From assembly GCF_014839805.1 (NCBI RefSeq), contig NC_051121.1, positions 8,353,116 to 8,417,115 of the forward strand: DNA of 64,000 nucleotides, written 5' to 3'. Under the pieces are notes generated by a model, which was given only the letters and a program-made list of their open reading frames with translations, did no database searches and was not told the origin of the DNA. Numbering within the stretch: the first letter of the stretch is position 1; each line of letters starts with the position of its first letter. This DNA is from Manduca sexta. Lineage: Eukaryota; Arthropoda; Insecta; Lepidoptera; Sphingidae. Shown in pieces: positions 35,616 through 48,072 of the stretch. The position numbers and the translations under genes were made by a program.

Positions 35616-36476
35616 GGTGTTATTATATTAATTACCTAATCGAACAATTAACAAGTATTTATTTATGTAAATTTTATTTTATTTACCAACACAAAACCTA
35701 TCTGGACGTTAGACATATCCAATTTAAAACTATAATCGTCATTCGAATCAAATATTTTACGGGTCCCGAAACAATTTTCCACTGCTATAATCAAAACCAA
35801 CTCGTTTTATTCACTCCTATCAAAGCGTATTTACTTGTGTCGAATGTTTTCAAATAAAAATACAATATATTTTTTGTTAACATACGGTAAAGTAATAGCC
35901 AGATCTGTAAAAAAGATATTAAAAAAAAGTCACGTATTCTATTTTCAAATGTTTAACTGTGAAGCAATAGAGAGCAATTTAAATTCCAGCCAGCAAAACT
36001 ATATTAATCAATGGCATGTTTGCTAGGTGCACGAGCCGTAAAAATATTGAACTGCTTTTGGTCATTTGCTTGGTAGCCTCCTCTTAGGGACATATTTGGC
36101 GCGGATAAAGTACCGTCCATTTTTATTTAAGATTTCAAATTCATCAAAAACGGATAAGCTTAAGCTAACACCATAATTTAATTAATTTTCACGATTTTAG
36201 TAATTTGAAACAAAATACGTCCTCGCCATACTGCCTTTATGATTATACTCTAAAATTAAATTAAACTGTATATTAAGCCTTCGCAATTACGAATTCTTAT
36301 CTTATTTGGAACCGAACTTGAGAGTTCAAACAATATACGTATCAATGTACATGTTGCCTCTATAATGACTGTAATCATAATGCTTTAAAATAAAACTAAA
36401 TCAATCAATTGCTGACGAAGTAAACAGCACTCGCTCAAATTGAATTGGTTTAGCGTTAACAATTTATTATTACACA

Positions 36477-36526
36477 CATACATACATCACGCATTTATAC
36501 CCGAAGGGGTATGCAAAGGCGCAAAT
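36477..36526 (-). mobile_element. SINE family B, 3' scrap
   Basis: About 50 bp of the short-form 3' end (catcacgcatttatacccga) just before the LINE RT fragment. Confidence 0.6.
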
Positions 36527-36870
36527 TAAATAGTGAAAAATCTAAATGTATAAAATTCGTTACACCTAATGTTGAAAAAGTTTTTGGAGTTTTACAACCA
36601 ATTATGTAGATATTATATTGGACTCCAAGGTTCAGTGGGGTTCTCATATATCTATTCTAGCTAAAAAGCTGAGCGCCGCAGTTTTTGCAGATACGCGAAC
36701 TAACTGACATTGAGACAGCTAGATTATGATTATGCTTACTTTCATAGTTTAATGAGTTATGGAATTTTACTATGTAGGTACTAGGTAGTGCTGCTGACTT
36801 TAATACCATATTTTTTCTCCAAAAAAGTGATAAGATCTATTTATCCGCCAAGCTCGAGGTGTACTCTAAA
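36525..36870 (+). pseudogene. Decayed Jockey-like LINE reverse transcriptase fragment
   Basis: Reading across several frames gives pieces recognisable from the C-terminal side of LINE reverse transcriptases: LDSKVQWGSHISILAKKLSAA, then RELTDIETARL, then SLMSYGILL-like and RSIYPPSSRCTL-like segments. Frameshifts and stops separate them. I place it in the Jockey-like group by memory of such proteins. A short A-run at 36871-36887 follows. Confidence 0.65.
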
Positions 36871-37450
36871 AGAAAAAAAAAAAAAAAACAAATATTATAA
36901 TGACATGTAGCATTACACTTTTTTTTCGAACTTAGTGTACGTAAAAATATAGAAACATTTCCTAAAAGTTAGGGAAATCTATAGTTTAAATATTAGAAAC
37001 AAAAATTATTTAGTTAATCACAAAATTAGGTTTCAAAAGATCAGCAAATCCTTTAAGTAAGCTAGATAAAAATAATTTAACAAATATACGAAAACAATGT
37101 GCTGCCAGCGTACAAAGTCAGCAAGTCAGATCGTCACTGGAGATGAACGCACCGTCGCGTCGCAGCACAGCAAATGGAAGCTATTAAGTAAATATTTAAA
37201 TTTGTGAACTGTACACTACCTAAATTCTTCCCCTGTTACATATAGCTGGTCAACTGTGGGTATATTACACTCTCTGCCCCGAAAAAAGAGGAAAGAAAAA
37301 GATGAAACACCATACATGTGCTTGGTATTACACCTTTCACTGTGTATGTTTGTTAGTAGTAAACACGAACCTACTCCTTTTAATTGATTTGAAAGAAATT
37401 TAGCTCATAGATGGACTATGCAACAAATATAGCTTAACTAGCAATTTTAG

Positions 37451-38636
37451 TTAGGCACCGACTCCAAAATTGGTATCCAATATATTATAACTGTTATGTG
37501 AAATTATTTTTTGGTTTTGAGTGGTTTTTGAAGGCGGTTTAATTTTTTGTTAAAATTATTTTTTTATATATGTAAATGAAGTTCTTAACACTTCATTTAA
37601 TTTTATTATTCTTAATTATATCTATGGTTTTTTTAATAGACAATATTGACAAATGACATTTCAATTTAAGTCGTATAAATAAAGATTTAAGATATTTATG
37701 AATGTAAAGTAATAGTTTTAAGTGTTGTTTCTCTTTCAGGTAAGATTAGTTTTATTTATTAGTATGGTAGTAAGATCTATACATGTAAAGTATGAAAATT
37801 ATTATAATAAAAATATCTCTTTCAGAGCAACAACATATTGCTTTTATTTGAAAAGAATACAAATACAAAATATTGAAATAACATATTATATATATATGGA
37901 TTTGTGAACATATATCTGTAGTCAGTAAGTTATATTTTAATAAAAATCGCTTACTAACAATATTTATTACATTAATCTGGAATTGAACATACCGTATAAA
38001 TTATTAAATTTCACGATTTTCGAAACTTTTAAGATTCATCGCGGTAGACTCGGTCGCTACAAAGTTCTTTATTATCCTATATTCTTCGCTTTCAGTTAAT
38101 TTATCATAGTTCTAAAGTTTTCCATTCAACACTTCTCATAAAGAACAAATATTTACCATTAACAATGAAGTGTCTCGCGAAATAATTAATGAAACTACAC
38201 AACGCCAAGTCTAGACTGTTTTGAACTAAGTTTTTCTTTTTGCTCTTTTCAATCCCGTGTAACATAAAGAGTTATCGTTTGTCTTGTGATGATTCATTTC
38301 AAGACCTCTAGAGCAACTGACCCGCGATAGTTTCAATCGCATATATATATCGACGGGTGAAAAGCTATTTGACATAAACGACATTTTTTGCGACACTCAG
38401 TTTCATACATATTTGAAATCAGCTCTTTTTTCTATGTTTTATGTAACATAGTAAACATTTTTCGAAAAAATAATTTCGCTTAAGTCTTTCACCTGTCGAT
38501 ATACATATTGTTAATTAACAAAACAAAAAAAAACTTTTAAACAAAAAACGAAGCCGATTTCATAAACTATTAACCAAAAAAAATATATAATTTTATAGAA
38601 ACGTATATTAACTTTGTATTTGGAGTCGGCGCCTAA
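37451..38636. mobile_element. Long-TIR DNA element, about 1.19 kb, with a nested MITE
   Basis: The left end ttaggcaccgactccaaa matches the inverted right end tttggagtcggcgcctaa at 17 of 18 positions. Similarity continues inward for roughly 110 bp (left gaaggcggtttaattttttg against the inverted right ends's gaaatcggcttcgttttttg). No transposase frame is visible. The family F MITE at 38345-38504 lies inside it, next to the right TIR. Not seen elsewhere in the window. Confidence 0.75.
38345..38504 (-). mobile_element. MITE family F, copy nested in the 37.5-kb TIR element
   Basis: It begins atatcgacgggtgaaaagc and ends with the inverted match taagtctttcacctgtcgat. The inner part (gaaatcagctcttttttcta) matches the copy at 32043 in opposite orientation. 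TA-rich flanks fit a TA target site. Confidence 0.75.
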
Positions 38637-39350
38637 TTTAAACGATGCTCTATAGACATGCTTTTGACATAGTGATGCGTTTATTTTTTTAATTTACTTC
38701 TTTTTCTTCATATTATTTCGTTCAAGTATCTTTAGGAATCCCTTTTGAAATATTCAATAATTTAAAATTAAAACATGAGCTATACTTATTGCATTTACAA
38801 GAGCTCGTGAATACGTTACGTGACACTTTGAACTAGTATTAGTTTTGGAAGCAGAGCCGTAGCTATGGGTTGGTTTGTAGGACATGGGCCCTATAAGGTC
38901 ATCATACAAAATCAACTAATATTGTATGTACAGGCAATGTTCACAAAATTTCAGATGATAATAATAATCAGTGGCTTGAGTCTTGAGCCGCGTCATTTAT
39001 ATTTTAAGGATATGATTATAATTTTTAAAAATAACTTTCTAAATAAAGAGAAATAATAATAATCCGAATCGTAATATGTCTAATTTTACCCGCTGTCAGG
39101 GAGGTTTCAGTTTCTATATTTTCATTATAAGACGTTATGAGCTATTGGCCCCTATTCTCTTTCCTAAGTTCGACCCTTCCAAATAAGAATGTTGGATGTA
39201 CATTGAATAAATTCTCTCGTACGTATTTTATACACGCACACACAATTTTCATAAATAATATTGATATAGATAAATTGTACTCTAGTAATGTACAATTTAA
39301 ACACAGTTCATATAACTAATCACCATTATATTAAAATACATAGTTATATA

Positions 39351-39609
39351 CATACATAACATCACGCATTTTATCCCCGAAGGGGTATGCAGAGGCGCAA
39401 CTAGGGCACCCACTTTTCGCCAAGTATGTTCCGTCCCATGATGTGATAGGGGGCGAGCCTATCGCCATATCGGGCACAAATTCCAGACTCCGGGCTGATA
39501 CTGAGCAGAAAAACCCAAATATCACTTTGCCCGACCCGGGATTCGAACCCAGGACCTCAGAGCGCTATTGTACCGGACGTGCAATACAACTACGCCACCG
39601 AGGCAGTCA
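39351..39609 (-). mobile_element. SINE family B, short form (left half of an inverted pair)
   Basis: A well-preserved copy. Its tRNA-like head has cgggattcgaacccaggacc and tacgccaccgaggcagtca. It faces the copy that starts 24 bp away. Confidence 0.9.
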
Positions 39610-39633
39610 TAGTTATATATGTTAAAATATTAT

Positions 39634-40005
39634 TGACTGCCTCGGTGGCGTAGTTGTTATACGGTACGAGTATGACTACCGCGCTGAGGTCCTGGGTTCG
39701 ATATCCGCGTCGGGCCAAAATAATTGTGCGGAGTTTTTCCATCTTAAAAACTCATACGCATCTCGGAGTTAAGAAGTTGGTGGTGTGATAGCCCCGTGCC
39801 TCGGAAAGCACGTAAAGCCGCTGGTCCTGCGCCTGATCTCTCTCCGGCCTTGTCGGATTGCCGTCTCACCGGACTATGAGAGTTAAGGAACAGAGAGTGC
39901 ACCTGTGTATTGCCCACACTTGTACACTAAAATATCACCTGCGTACCTGGTTGATCTCCGTTGATAGTGACCGCCGTGGCCCAAATAGAGTTAGGCAGGA
40001 ATCAA
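39634..40005 (+). mobile_element. SINE family B, long form (right half of an inverted pair)
   Basis: It starts tgactgcctcggtggcgtag, has the B box ctgggttcgatatccgcgtc and the long-form body. The tRNA-like heads of this and the left copy are inverted repeats of about 85 bp. Confidence 0.9.
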
Positions 40006-40159
40006 ACATTGAAGTGCAGCGAAAATTTTAGGTATTTATTGACTACCATAATACACTATTAGTTTTTAATTACCAAAAAATAAAAAGCATTATCTGCTGC
40101 CGTTACTGAACACATGTGTGAAAAAAATAACAAAAGTTCGAGGTCATAACATTATCCCT

Positions 40160-40385
40160 TGGTAGTGGTAAGATACATTTTATATCCGCCTGGATAGCAA
40201 CTACCGTACACAGGGTGTTTAAACCCGTCATAGTGGCCCACGTAAGTGTATCGAGTTCCGGAATCAGCCTGTGTATATCCTATTTTAACAGGCCGGCATA
40301 ATTGTGTCGACTGTCGAGGGGTAATCATCCCTCGCTAGTCGACATTCTATTAGACCCCACTTCACTTACCAGATGCATTGGGGTC
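40160..40385 (-). repeat. Repeat C, full length
   Basis: Runs from tggtaagatacattttatat to tagaccccacttcacttacc. Confidence 0.88.
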
Positions 40386-40677
40386 ACTTTGTCGGGCCGT
40401 ATTCTTTTATACAACCAAAACGTGCAAACTAAAAACAAAATCGCAATTACAAATATAGTACTAAGTTTACTACAAGATTTACGACATAATAGCTAATGAA
40501 ATATGGCCGCTCGGCTAAGAGTAATGACGTATTATATTTTTCCATATCTCAACGTAATAGAATGTTTTACGTACTGAAGAATTGTTAAACTAAAAACTTT
40601 GGAGTTCGTTCAAGAACTTAAAATCATTACGAAATGTCATAAATAATGTTACTAATGTAAAGTAAAATTATTTATGA

Positions 40678-40895
40678 ATGCCTTGGTGGCGTAGTTGTTA
40701 TGCGCAGTTCGACTCCGCTTTGAGGCCCTGGGTCAGGCAAAGGGCTATTATGTCAATAAGAGCCTAGGAAATTGATTTCTTCCCGGTATGGCAACAGGCT
40801 CGTCTGCTATAACATCATAGGATGGAACACATTTGGCAAAATGTGTCCTGAAGGCACTACAGCCTACCCATTTGAGGATAAAGGCGTGACGTAAG
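40678..40895 (+). mobile_element. SINE family B, diverged short form
   Basis: The head atgccttggtggcgtagttg is clear; the B box region is shortened and the body ends gaggataaaggcgtgacg. Confidence 0.75.
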
Positions 40896-41930
40896 TGATT
40901 ATGCGACAGTTCGATTAAGTAACATTGTCCAATTCTATATTTAAGGTGCAGTATGCCTGAAACTCAAGTATTCTCTACAGTGCCGGATTTAATTTTTTTA
41001 TGAGTGTAGGCCACTTTATTTCCGTCGCCCCATTTAGGTAGGTTTATGTATGTATATAGGTTTCTAAAATACTTAATAATTTTCCATTTGTTTGTATTAT
41101 GGAAGGCACTAAAGTTAAATAAACGAATGATTAATTAAATCGAGTGAGCGTCCTCTGATATCTGCCGCCTCTAAGCGGCTGCCGCCCATAGGTCACGGCC
41201 TATATGGCCTATTTACAAATCCAGGACTAATTCTCTAACCTTTTCAACTCTATCTTAAGTTCATCTCGAGAGACATGGGAAAGCCACACACAAGATACCT
41301 CCTTGACCTGGGAAACTAACGGATGACCTCCCAAAACTATTCAGAAACTTACTGTAATGTAAACTTCATGTGACTTTTCTTATATTTTTTTGGATATAAT
41401 AACCGCCTTTCATACTCTGTACCGCATTTATATTACTCATTGGATTATGGTGCTGTTTATATAATTAAGTTACCTATTATTAACAATCAAAGTCTTAATA
41501 CATTATTTTTGGTTTTCTCAAATACAAGAAAATTAACTTATATGTCAAATCTAAGCTTTACATTTCCTGATAAGTTAGGTGGATTGATACATTTTGATAA
41601 TTTAATTAAAATATTCAATTAATTTTGTGATTAAAGGCGTGAAGGGTCTACTGAATACATTTGAATATCTTAAAGAAATTATTAATGATTCAAACCATGA
41701 TCTTTAATATCAAAAATGTTAATAAAAAGAATCTTAATTCCTGCGTCGGAAGGGGCTAAGATTTTAATAAAGAAATATTTTGACGTAGTGTAAAGAGAGC
41801 GAACAGCCTTGAAAGCGGACGTATGAGCGACATGAACCAAGCTCCTAAATTAAGATTAAAAAACAAGAAAAAAATGTCCTATAGAATTATAATGTATATT
41901 TTGACGAGTTTTTAATCTATAGTATTATAT

Positions 41931-42235
41931 AAAGCTGTTTGTTTGTTTGTTTGAACGCGCTAATCTCAGGAACTACCGGTTCAAACTGTTTTTTTTTGTG
42001 TTGGATAGCCCTTTGTTCGTGGAGCGCTATAGGCTATATATCATCACTCTATACCCAATAGGAGCGGAGCAGTAACGGCTAATCTCAGGAACTATCGGTT
42101 CGAACTGAAAAAAATATTTTTGTGTTGGATAGCTCTTTATTCGTGGAGTGCTATAGGCTATATATCATCACGCTATAACCAATAGGAGCGGAGCAGTAAT
42201 GAAACATGTTGCAAAAACGGGGAAAAATTATTAGT
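41931..42235 (+). repeat. Repeat I, tandemly duplicated
   Basis: Two units start ctaatctcaggaacta at 41960 and 42079 (period 119 bp) and both end ataggagcggagcagtaa. The unit differs at few positions. Confidence 0.85.
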
Positions 42236-42330
42236 TTTGAGAGCTTCTATTGCGTGCGCTGCGTAAACGGTTAAAGTTATGCAACAATGATGTATGACGG
42301 GATTGTTCCTCTTAAAAAGTTCTACAAAAA

Positions 42331-42550
42331 TATATTATAAAACAAAGTCCCCCGCTGCATCTGTCTGCCTGAACGTGTTAAACTCAAAAACTACACAAGG
42401 TATTAGGATAAAATTTTGTATGGAGACAGTTTCGACCCTGGGAAGAACATAGGCTCCCGGGAACATATATGTATAGCGTGATTTTTATAACGGAAAACTT
42501 TAGCCCAAAAAACTTGATAACGCGGGCGGAGCTGCGGGCAAAAGCTAGTA
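42331..42550 (-). mobile_element. RTE-like LINE tail
   Basis: From acaaagtcccccgctgcatc to cggagctgcgggcaaaagct, a typical GC-rich tail. Adjacent to the repeat I duplication. Confidence 0.6.
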
Positions 42551-43263
42551 CCTATATATAATAAAACATGAGCTTATTGTGTCCTTTGTCCTTAAAGGAT
42601 TCCACAGGTGTCTTGTACTTAACCCCACAAACCAAAATATCTAAATCTTGGTTAATTGTAAATCAGCTATAAACAGAAAATTAATAAATAGTTTGGAAAC
42701 TTTAAACAAGGCAACAATGCCTAACTTATCTTCGATATTTTAGCTTCAAATATCAAACTTTACCAAGATTGAAAACCTTCGGAGTCAAAGTTCAATGTCC
42801 AGTACTATATACCTAGAAATTTAATAATTACCTCTCTATTGCCTTTTGTGGTTATATAAAAACTATAATTGTAAAGGAAATTTTAAGAGGATAAAAGGCA
42901 ATGACAATTTATTACGTAAGTGTGGTCGAAAGAGCCGGTAAGGGACGACCACACCGAATCTTCGAATGTCAGATGCCTGATATTCCTGATAAAGCCAGGT
43001 CAAAGGTACCCTGAACCTGGAATGCGTGAAAAGATTACTGCATGTAATAAGTCAAATTAATTAATACAGCTTCGTTCGAGGACAGTCTAGTTTTCTTTTT
43101 TAGATTTTGCTGCAGCTCCGCCCGTATTTCGTTACCAGAATAAAATAACCTATGAGGAAAAAATATATAGAATCGGAACAAACCAAATAATAGTTTGTTC
43201 AAACCCATTCTTAACAACCTGTATGAAATTCCTTTCCAAATATTATACTCCTGGTGTATACTT

Positions 43264-43505
43264 TTCTGAACTGGCTCAGTGGTGTAAGCAATATTGCGCG
43301 CCCGGTACAACCAACACTGGAGTGCAGGGTTTTAATGTTGGGGTGAGGAAAGTGACGAGTTTTTTCTAATCAGTATCAGCACAAAGGATGAAATTGGCGT
43401 CTGATATTATGATAGACTTGTGCCCTATCTCATCATGGAATCACACATAACAATTGGAAACCTAGTCCCACTTCTGCCTACCTCTTTGTAAATAAGTGAC
43501 GTTAT
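43264..43505 (+). mobile_element. SINE family B, old copy
   Basis: Recognisable by tcatcatggaatcacacat and cttctgcctacctctttgta in the body; the head is strongly diverged. Confidence 0.6.
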
Positions 43506-43658
43506 ATGTGTTTGGTTTTGTAGTAACTTTTCCGACTACAAAGGAGCCTGAACGTTTACCTCAGACAGACTGTGTACTTATCATCAAATCTATTTGTTAA
43601 TTTGTAGGTTTACTTCTTTTAACAATACAAACACTTTTAGAAAATTTGGATTTATCCT

Positions 43659-43868
43659 ATCAATAGCTTTTACCCGCGGGTCTGCGCGCGTGAAATATTT
43701 TTCCAGGATATATACTTTCCCGGGGTAACCTATAGAACTCAGGAGTAATATAGCTGCCTATCCATAAAAAAAAAACAGATTTGGTTCAGTAGTTTCAGAG
43801 ATTAGCCTCTAGAGATCTACAAAGTTTTCGTCGTTATATACCTATTAGTATAGATTACAATTATAGAT
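43659..43868 (+). mobile_element. RTE-like LINE tail
   Basis: Starts agcttttacccgcgggtctg and ends attagtatagattacaatta. Confidence 0.55.
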
Positions 43869-44139
43869 TATAAAGAGGATGTACTTAAATAGTAACTTAT
43901 AAAACAAATCATCGCGCAGGCGCGAGATCTTAACTAAATAACAAAGTTTTATCCTATCACAAATTGTTTTTACTTCGCTATTGAATACGTGACTCGGAAT
44001 TGATTGACAAGATCGTTCATTACAATCTCTATTGTTTTTTTACAAGAGAAGCAAAACGCTCGTCTGATCGTCACAGTGTGGCGGATTGCAAACTTTTTTA
44101 TCTTTCAAAGCGATTTAAAAGTGCTTCGCTGTATTAAAT

Positions 44140-44672
44140 GCATTTTATAACGGGCATAGTAAAAAGATCCCACCATAGTAAATGGAGCAGTATACAGATA
44201 AAATATTGACGAAAGATTACCCCACGCCAGTCGACGCAATTATACCAGTATAAAATCAAATATTTAATATACTAGCTGACCCGACAGACATTGTCCTGTC
44301 TTAACTATGTATGCACGCGCACATTCTGTCGATCGCTGACAGTTATTTCAAACCACTGACAGTTATGTAAAATTAATATTGTCGTTAAGTTTTATTAAAT
44401 TTTCTAATTTTCCGCTCAATTTTTTGAATTTTTTCTTTCATAAGAACCTTCTCCTGACAATAACAAACACAATAAAAAAATAGTGACATCGGTCCAGCCG
44501 TTCACGCGTGATGGCGCGACTAAGCGAAATAGCGATTCGTTTTTATATATATAGATATGCCGAATGCCGATCCCGGAAAGCGACACATTTAGATTGGCCA
44601 CTATGTGATTTGGCGGGTTTTATAAGTTATGTATAGTGTCGCTATCCTTTCGGATAAATACTCTACCAGCAA
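44140..44672 (+). repeat. Repeat C interrupted by an RTE-like fragment
   Basis: The left part (44140-44250) and right part (about 44557-44672) belong to one C copy. The 44270-44556 segment between them starts tactagctgacccgacagac, like the RTE-type LINE tails known from Lepidoptera. Confidence 0.75.
44270..44556 (+). mobile_element. RTE-like LINE tail inserted in repeat C
   Basis: Starts ctagctgacccgacagacat and holds ggtccagccgttcacgcgtg before a tatatatatagat end. Confidence 0.6.
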
Positions 44673-44703
44673 ATTCAGTTTTTACCCATACTCTATACTA
44701 TTA

Positions 44704-45005
44704 TGTAAAACTGAAGAGTTTGTTTGTTTGAATTCGCTAATCACAGGAACTACTGGCTCGAAATAAGAAAATATTTTAGTGTTGGATAGCCTATTTATCG
44801 AAGGAGGCTATAGGCTATATGGCATCACTACATGACTAATAGGAGTGGAGTATCAATGAAAAATGTTGCAAAAACAGGAAAATTATTTCTTCAACGTTTC
44901 CGTCGGATGCGCAGCGTAAACGCTTAATATTACGAAATAATAGTATATGACGGTATTATTCTCCTTAAAAAGTTCAAAAAAATATATAATAACAAAATCC
45001 CCGCC
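44704..45005 (+). repeat. Repeat I, longer copy
   Basis: Starts actgaagagtttgtttgttt and continues through gactaataggagtggagtat to an RTE-like end near tccccgccgtatc. Confidence 0.65.
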
Positions 45006-45344
45006 GTATCAATTTGCCTGTATGAACGTGATAGTTTGATAATAAAAAATCTGCTTTTAGTAGCCCATCCGTGTTTTAAAAGGATTTAAAAGCACTCTAA
45101 TCTAATAGTTTCAGATCAACAATGCACAAACCGTGCCCCTATTATCATTATTTGCGCTACGTAATAAAAGTTAATTGCTCGGCAATTCCCAACGAAGCCG
45201 CCATGCTACTATAATGGACGAACCCTAAAACATATTATAAAGCTTTTAGCTGCGTGCTAAGCCTAAAATAATTTGCAGAAATATTTTCAATCCGGTTAGA
45301 ATATTTGGCTTTTTGATGCCGACATTGACGGCCTTTTCAAACTA

Positions 45345-45975
45345 GGTGACCGTCCGCCCAAGGACAATTCTTGTGCGCACGATCTCCACATCGAATGCAC
45401 GCCCATGCATGAGGGGACATTTATCGCAGCCCTGGGCACTTAATAATAATATCAGCCCTGAAATAATTAATATATACTATCCCACTGTTGGGCACGGGCC
45501 TCCTCTACTACAGAGAGGGAATAGGCCTTAGTCCAACACGCTGGCCTAGTGCGGGTTGGTAGACTTCACCCACCCTGGAAAATTTCTAATAGAGAATTTC
45601 TCAGGTATGCAGGTTTCCTCACGATGTTTTCCTTCACCGTTAAAGCAAGCGATAATTTACAAAGAATACACACATAATTTTTTTTTAAAAGTCAGAGGTG
45701 TGTGCCCTTGGGATTTGAACCTGCGGACATTCGTCTCGGCAGTCCGTTCCACAACCAACTAGGCTATCGCCGCTTAAATAAATAGTCAAATGTGTATCCC
45801 TCATAGTTGTAAGTTCACATTGAGACCTATGAGGGATTCGCAAACATTTCCTTTCCTTCTCCGCTCCGCCCGTCCTAAGATGGTTGCTTTTCCTTCCTCA
45901 ACTCGTTCTTTCAAATCTTCCTCTCCTAAACTTCTTCCAGGGCCCTGCAGTCGTAACCCCATGGTAGATCAACAT
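45345..45975 (-). repeat. Repeat L, split by a SINE, with a CCHC motif
   Basis: On the minus strand the left part encodes CIRCGDRAHKNC, a C-x2-C-x4-H-x4-C zinc knuckle, out of frame with a preceding CDKCP-like half. The right part continues past the SINE at 45441-45774. I read it as a dead gag/ORF1 fragment; the element type is not identified. Confidence 0.5.
45441..45774 (-). mobile_element. SINE family A inserted in a repeat L copy
   Basis: This near full-length copy separates the two halves of repeat L (45345-45437 and 45790-45975), whose uninterrupted form is at 11505-11815. Confidence 0.85.
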
Positions 45976-47799
45976 ACCGTTTGCAAATATATATATTTGA
46001 CTATAGGATCTGTACGCAAAGCAGAAACTAGGCGACCGCCTAAAGTCTCCCATTTAAACCAGTGGCCACGCGTGAGATTCTACTGAGGGTCTTGGGTCAA
46101 CATCGTGTTAACTAACGCATCTGAAGCACTTACCAGTGGCGAAGTATGAAGTTTTCCGAAAGGTAACCCGATATAGCATATATATAGCATATAGGTTCTA
46201 ATATATGAAATTATAAATCGGCGACCATTTTTTGCTTCCACACGGGATATTAGGTTGGCTAAGGCCGCTATTGGATATAACTAATAGTCAGTCTATAAAA
46301 TTATTTTAATATACGAGTTTTAAAACTTATAGATTGAACTTTAATATTAAATTCCTTACGAATGCACAGAGCAGAGAAAACTTATGAATTCGATTACACT
46401 CGCTTTTCAATGTTCGCTAACATGTTACTAGTTTCCAGCTATAGTCGCTTATCGCGCATCGTCAGTGGTGGGACAAGACCTTTATTACAGACCATTTACA
46501 AACTTTATGTCCCCCCCCCCTTATGTTCAGAATTTCTGCGACTCTTCAATATACCTAAAAAATGTTTAATATGTGCTAAGAATATTTTTTGCGGATACAT
46601 TGTGAATTTTCTATTAACACTCGAAAGCTATAACGAACGGACGTATAAAGTATTAAGACCGGAAAGGGCGAGATAAGCTGAAATATATTTCTAATGGAGT
46701 ATCGAAGTGTAAAAGAAATATCGCTAAAATGTAGCATTATAGCAAAAATTATATCGAATCCACTGCGTCTAGACTCTTAACTAAGCAAAAACATTTGGCT
46801 CGGAGGCTGTGTGCTCTTTAGAAAAAAAGTTGTTTTTGTTTTGTTCTTATAAAAAAGCAATCAGAAGTATAAATAGTTTTATTCCAATGTACAATTGTAA
46901 ATTAAGGACACAAACTTTTACTTCTTTACCTCTCTATTTGTACGTGCTATTAAATTGTGTTCTTTAACTGTTAATAAATAAATAAAAAAACTGGTTTGAT
47001 ATAATAAAATTAATGCATTTAAAATTGTGTTCCAATTCAAACTGAGCCATGATAACAAGGCATCTATGACGAGCGCAATCATTTGTAATTATGAGTTGCA
47101 GATAACGTTTCTGTTTATACGGTTATAGATGGAACCGTAATTACCTAACACCGTTCTCTAAACATAACTGTAAGAGGACGCGCTGGACAGAAACCGGTGG
47201 AGGCAGATCATCCGCTACAGATGCAACTCTGATGCTGACCACGATCCTCAGATATGAGGGACCGACTAGAAAGAGAGAGAGATAGAACCCTCATTAAACT
47301 AGCAAACTCGTCATTACGTCAAAATTTGAAAAAGTGTCATGGCTGTTGATAACTAAATTTTACGAAGCCAATGCGAGATTTTTTTCTAAATTGCTGAAAA
47401 GTTTGACCCTTGTTATGGGGAATAGATTGTTTAGACTCTGAGGCAACGCTTTTGTTTTATAGAGCGCTGGCTAGCCTCATTCATTTAATATTATTACCAA
47501 AAACAATCAAAACTGTTGTTTTTATATTATACTTTTATTTTTGAACTTTTCGTTTTATTTAATGTAAGGAATATCTCGCCAAATAGTTTTGACGACCTCT
47601 GAGCGATTCAGTCGCGACAGTAGCTATTCCCGACATTAGTTCAAAGTAAATCATTAAACAATTTTAACTAGATAATATTGGACTGTGATTTCATCGTAGG
47701 ATGATTTTAAACGTAGGCTATAAGTAGAAATAAACAATTCAGCCCCTTATAATAAAAAAAAATATTATTAGTTAAAATACCCATTGCCTAATTAGTTTC

Positions 47800-48072
47800 T
47801 TATATAATACCAGCCTTCTATTATATACTGACCACTTCTGGGCACGGGACTCTTCTACTACTGACAGGGTTTAAGCCTTATTTCACCACGTTGGCCTAGT
47901 GTGGGTTGGTTGACTTCACATACCCTCAAAATTCTTAAGAGGAACTCTCAAGAATGTAAAGTTTCGTCACGATGGTTTCCTTCACCATTAAAGTGAATGG
48001 ATAATATAAACGTATCTTCGAAAAGTCAGTTGTGTTTTTAACCTCTGGACCATTGCCTACTAAGCTATCATT
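47800..48072 (-). mobile_element. SINE family A next to a receptor exon
   Basis: This is a diverged copy. Its head end is about 43 nt from the splice donor of the TM3-TM4 exon. Confidence 0.8.

Noticed and set aside
39525..39720. tRNA-like sequences with good A and B boxes
   Set aside because: They are SINE heads: each is followed by a SINE body, and similar heads recur over ten times. No free cloverleaf-sized gene with a terminator was found.
46362..46676. 104-codon plus-strand frame
   Set aside because: No recognisable domain, a C-run inside, AT-rich codons like the surrounding intron, and no splice or promoter context.
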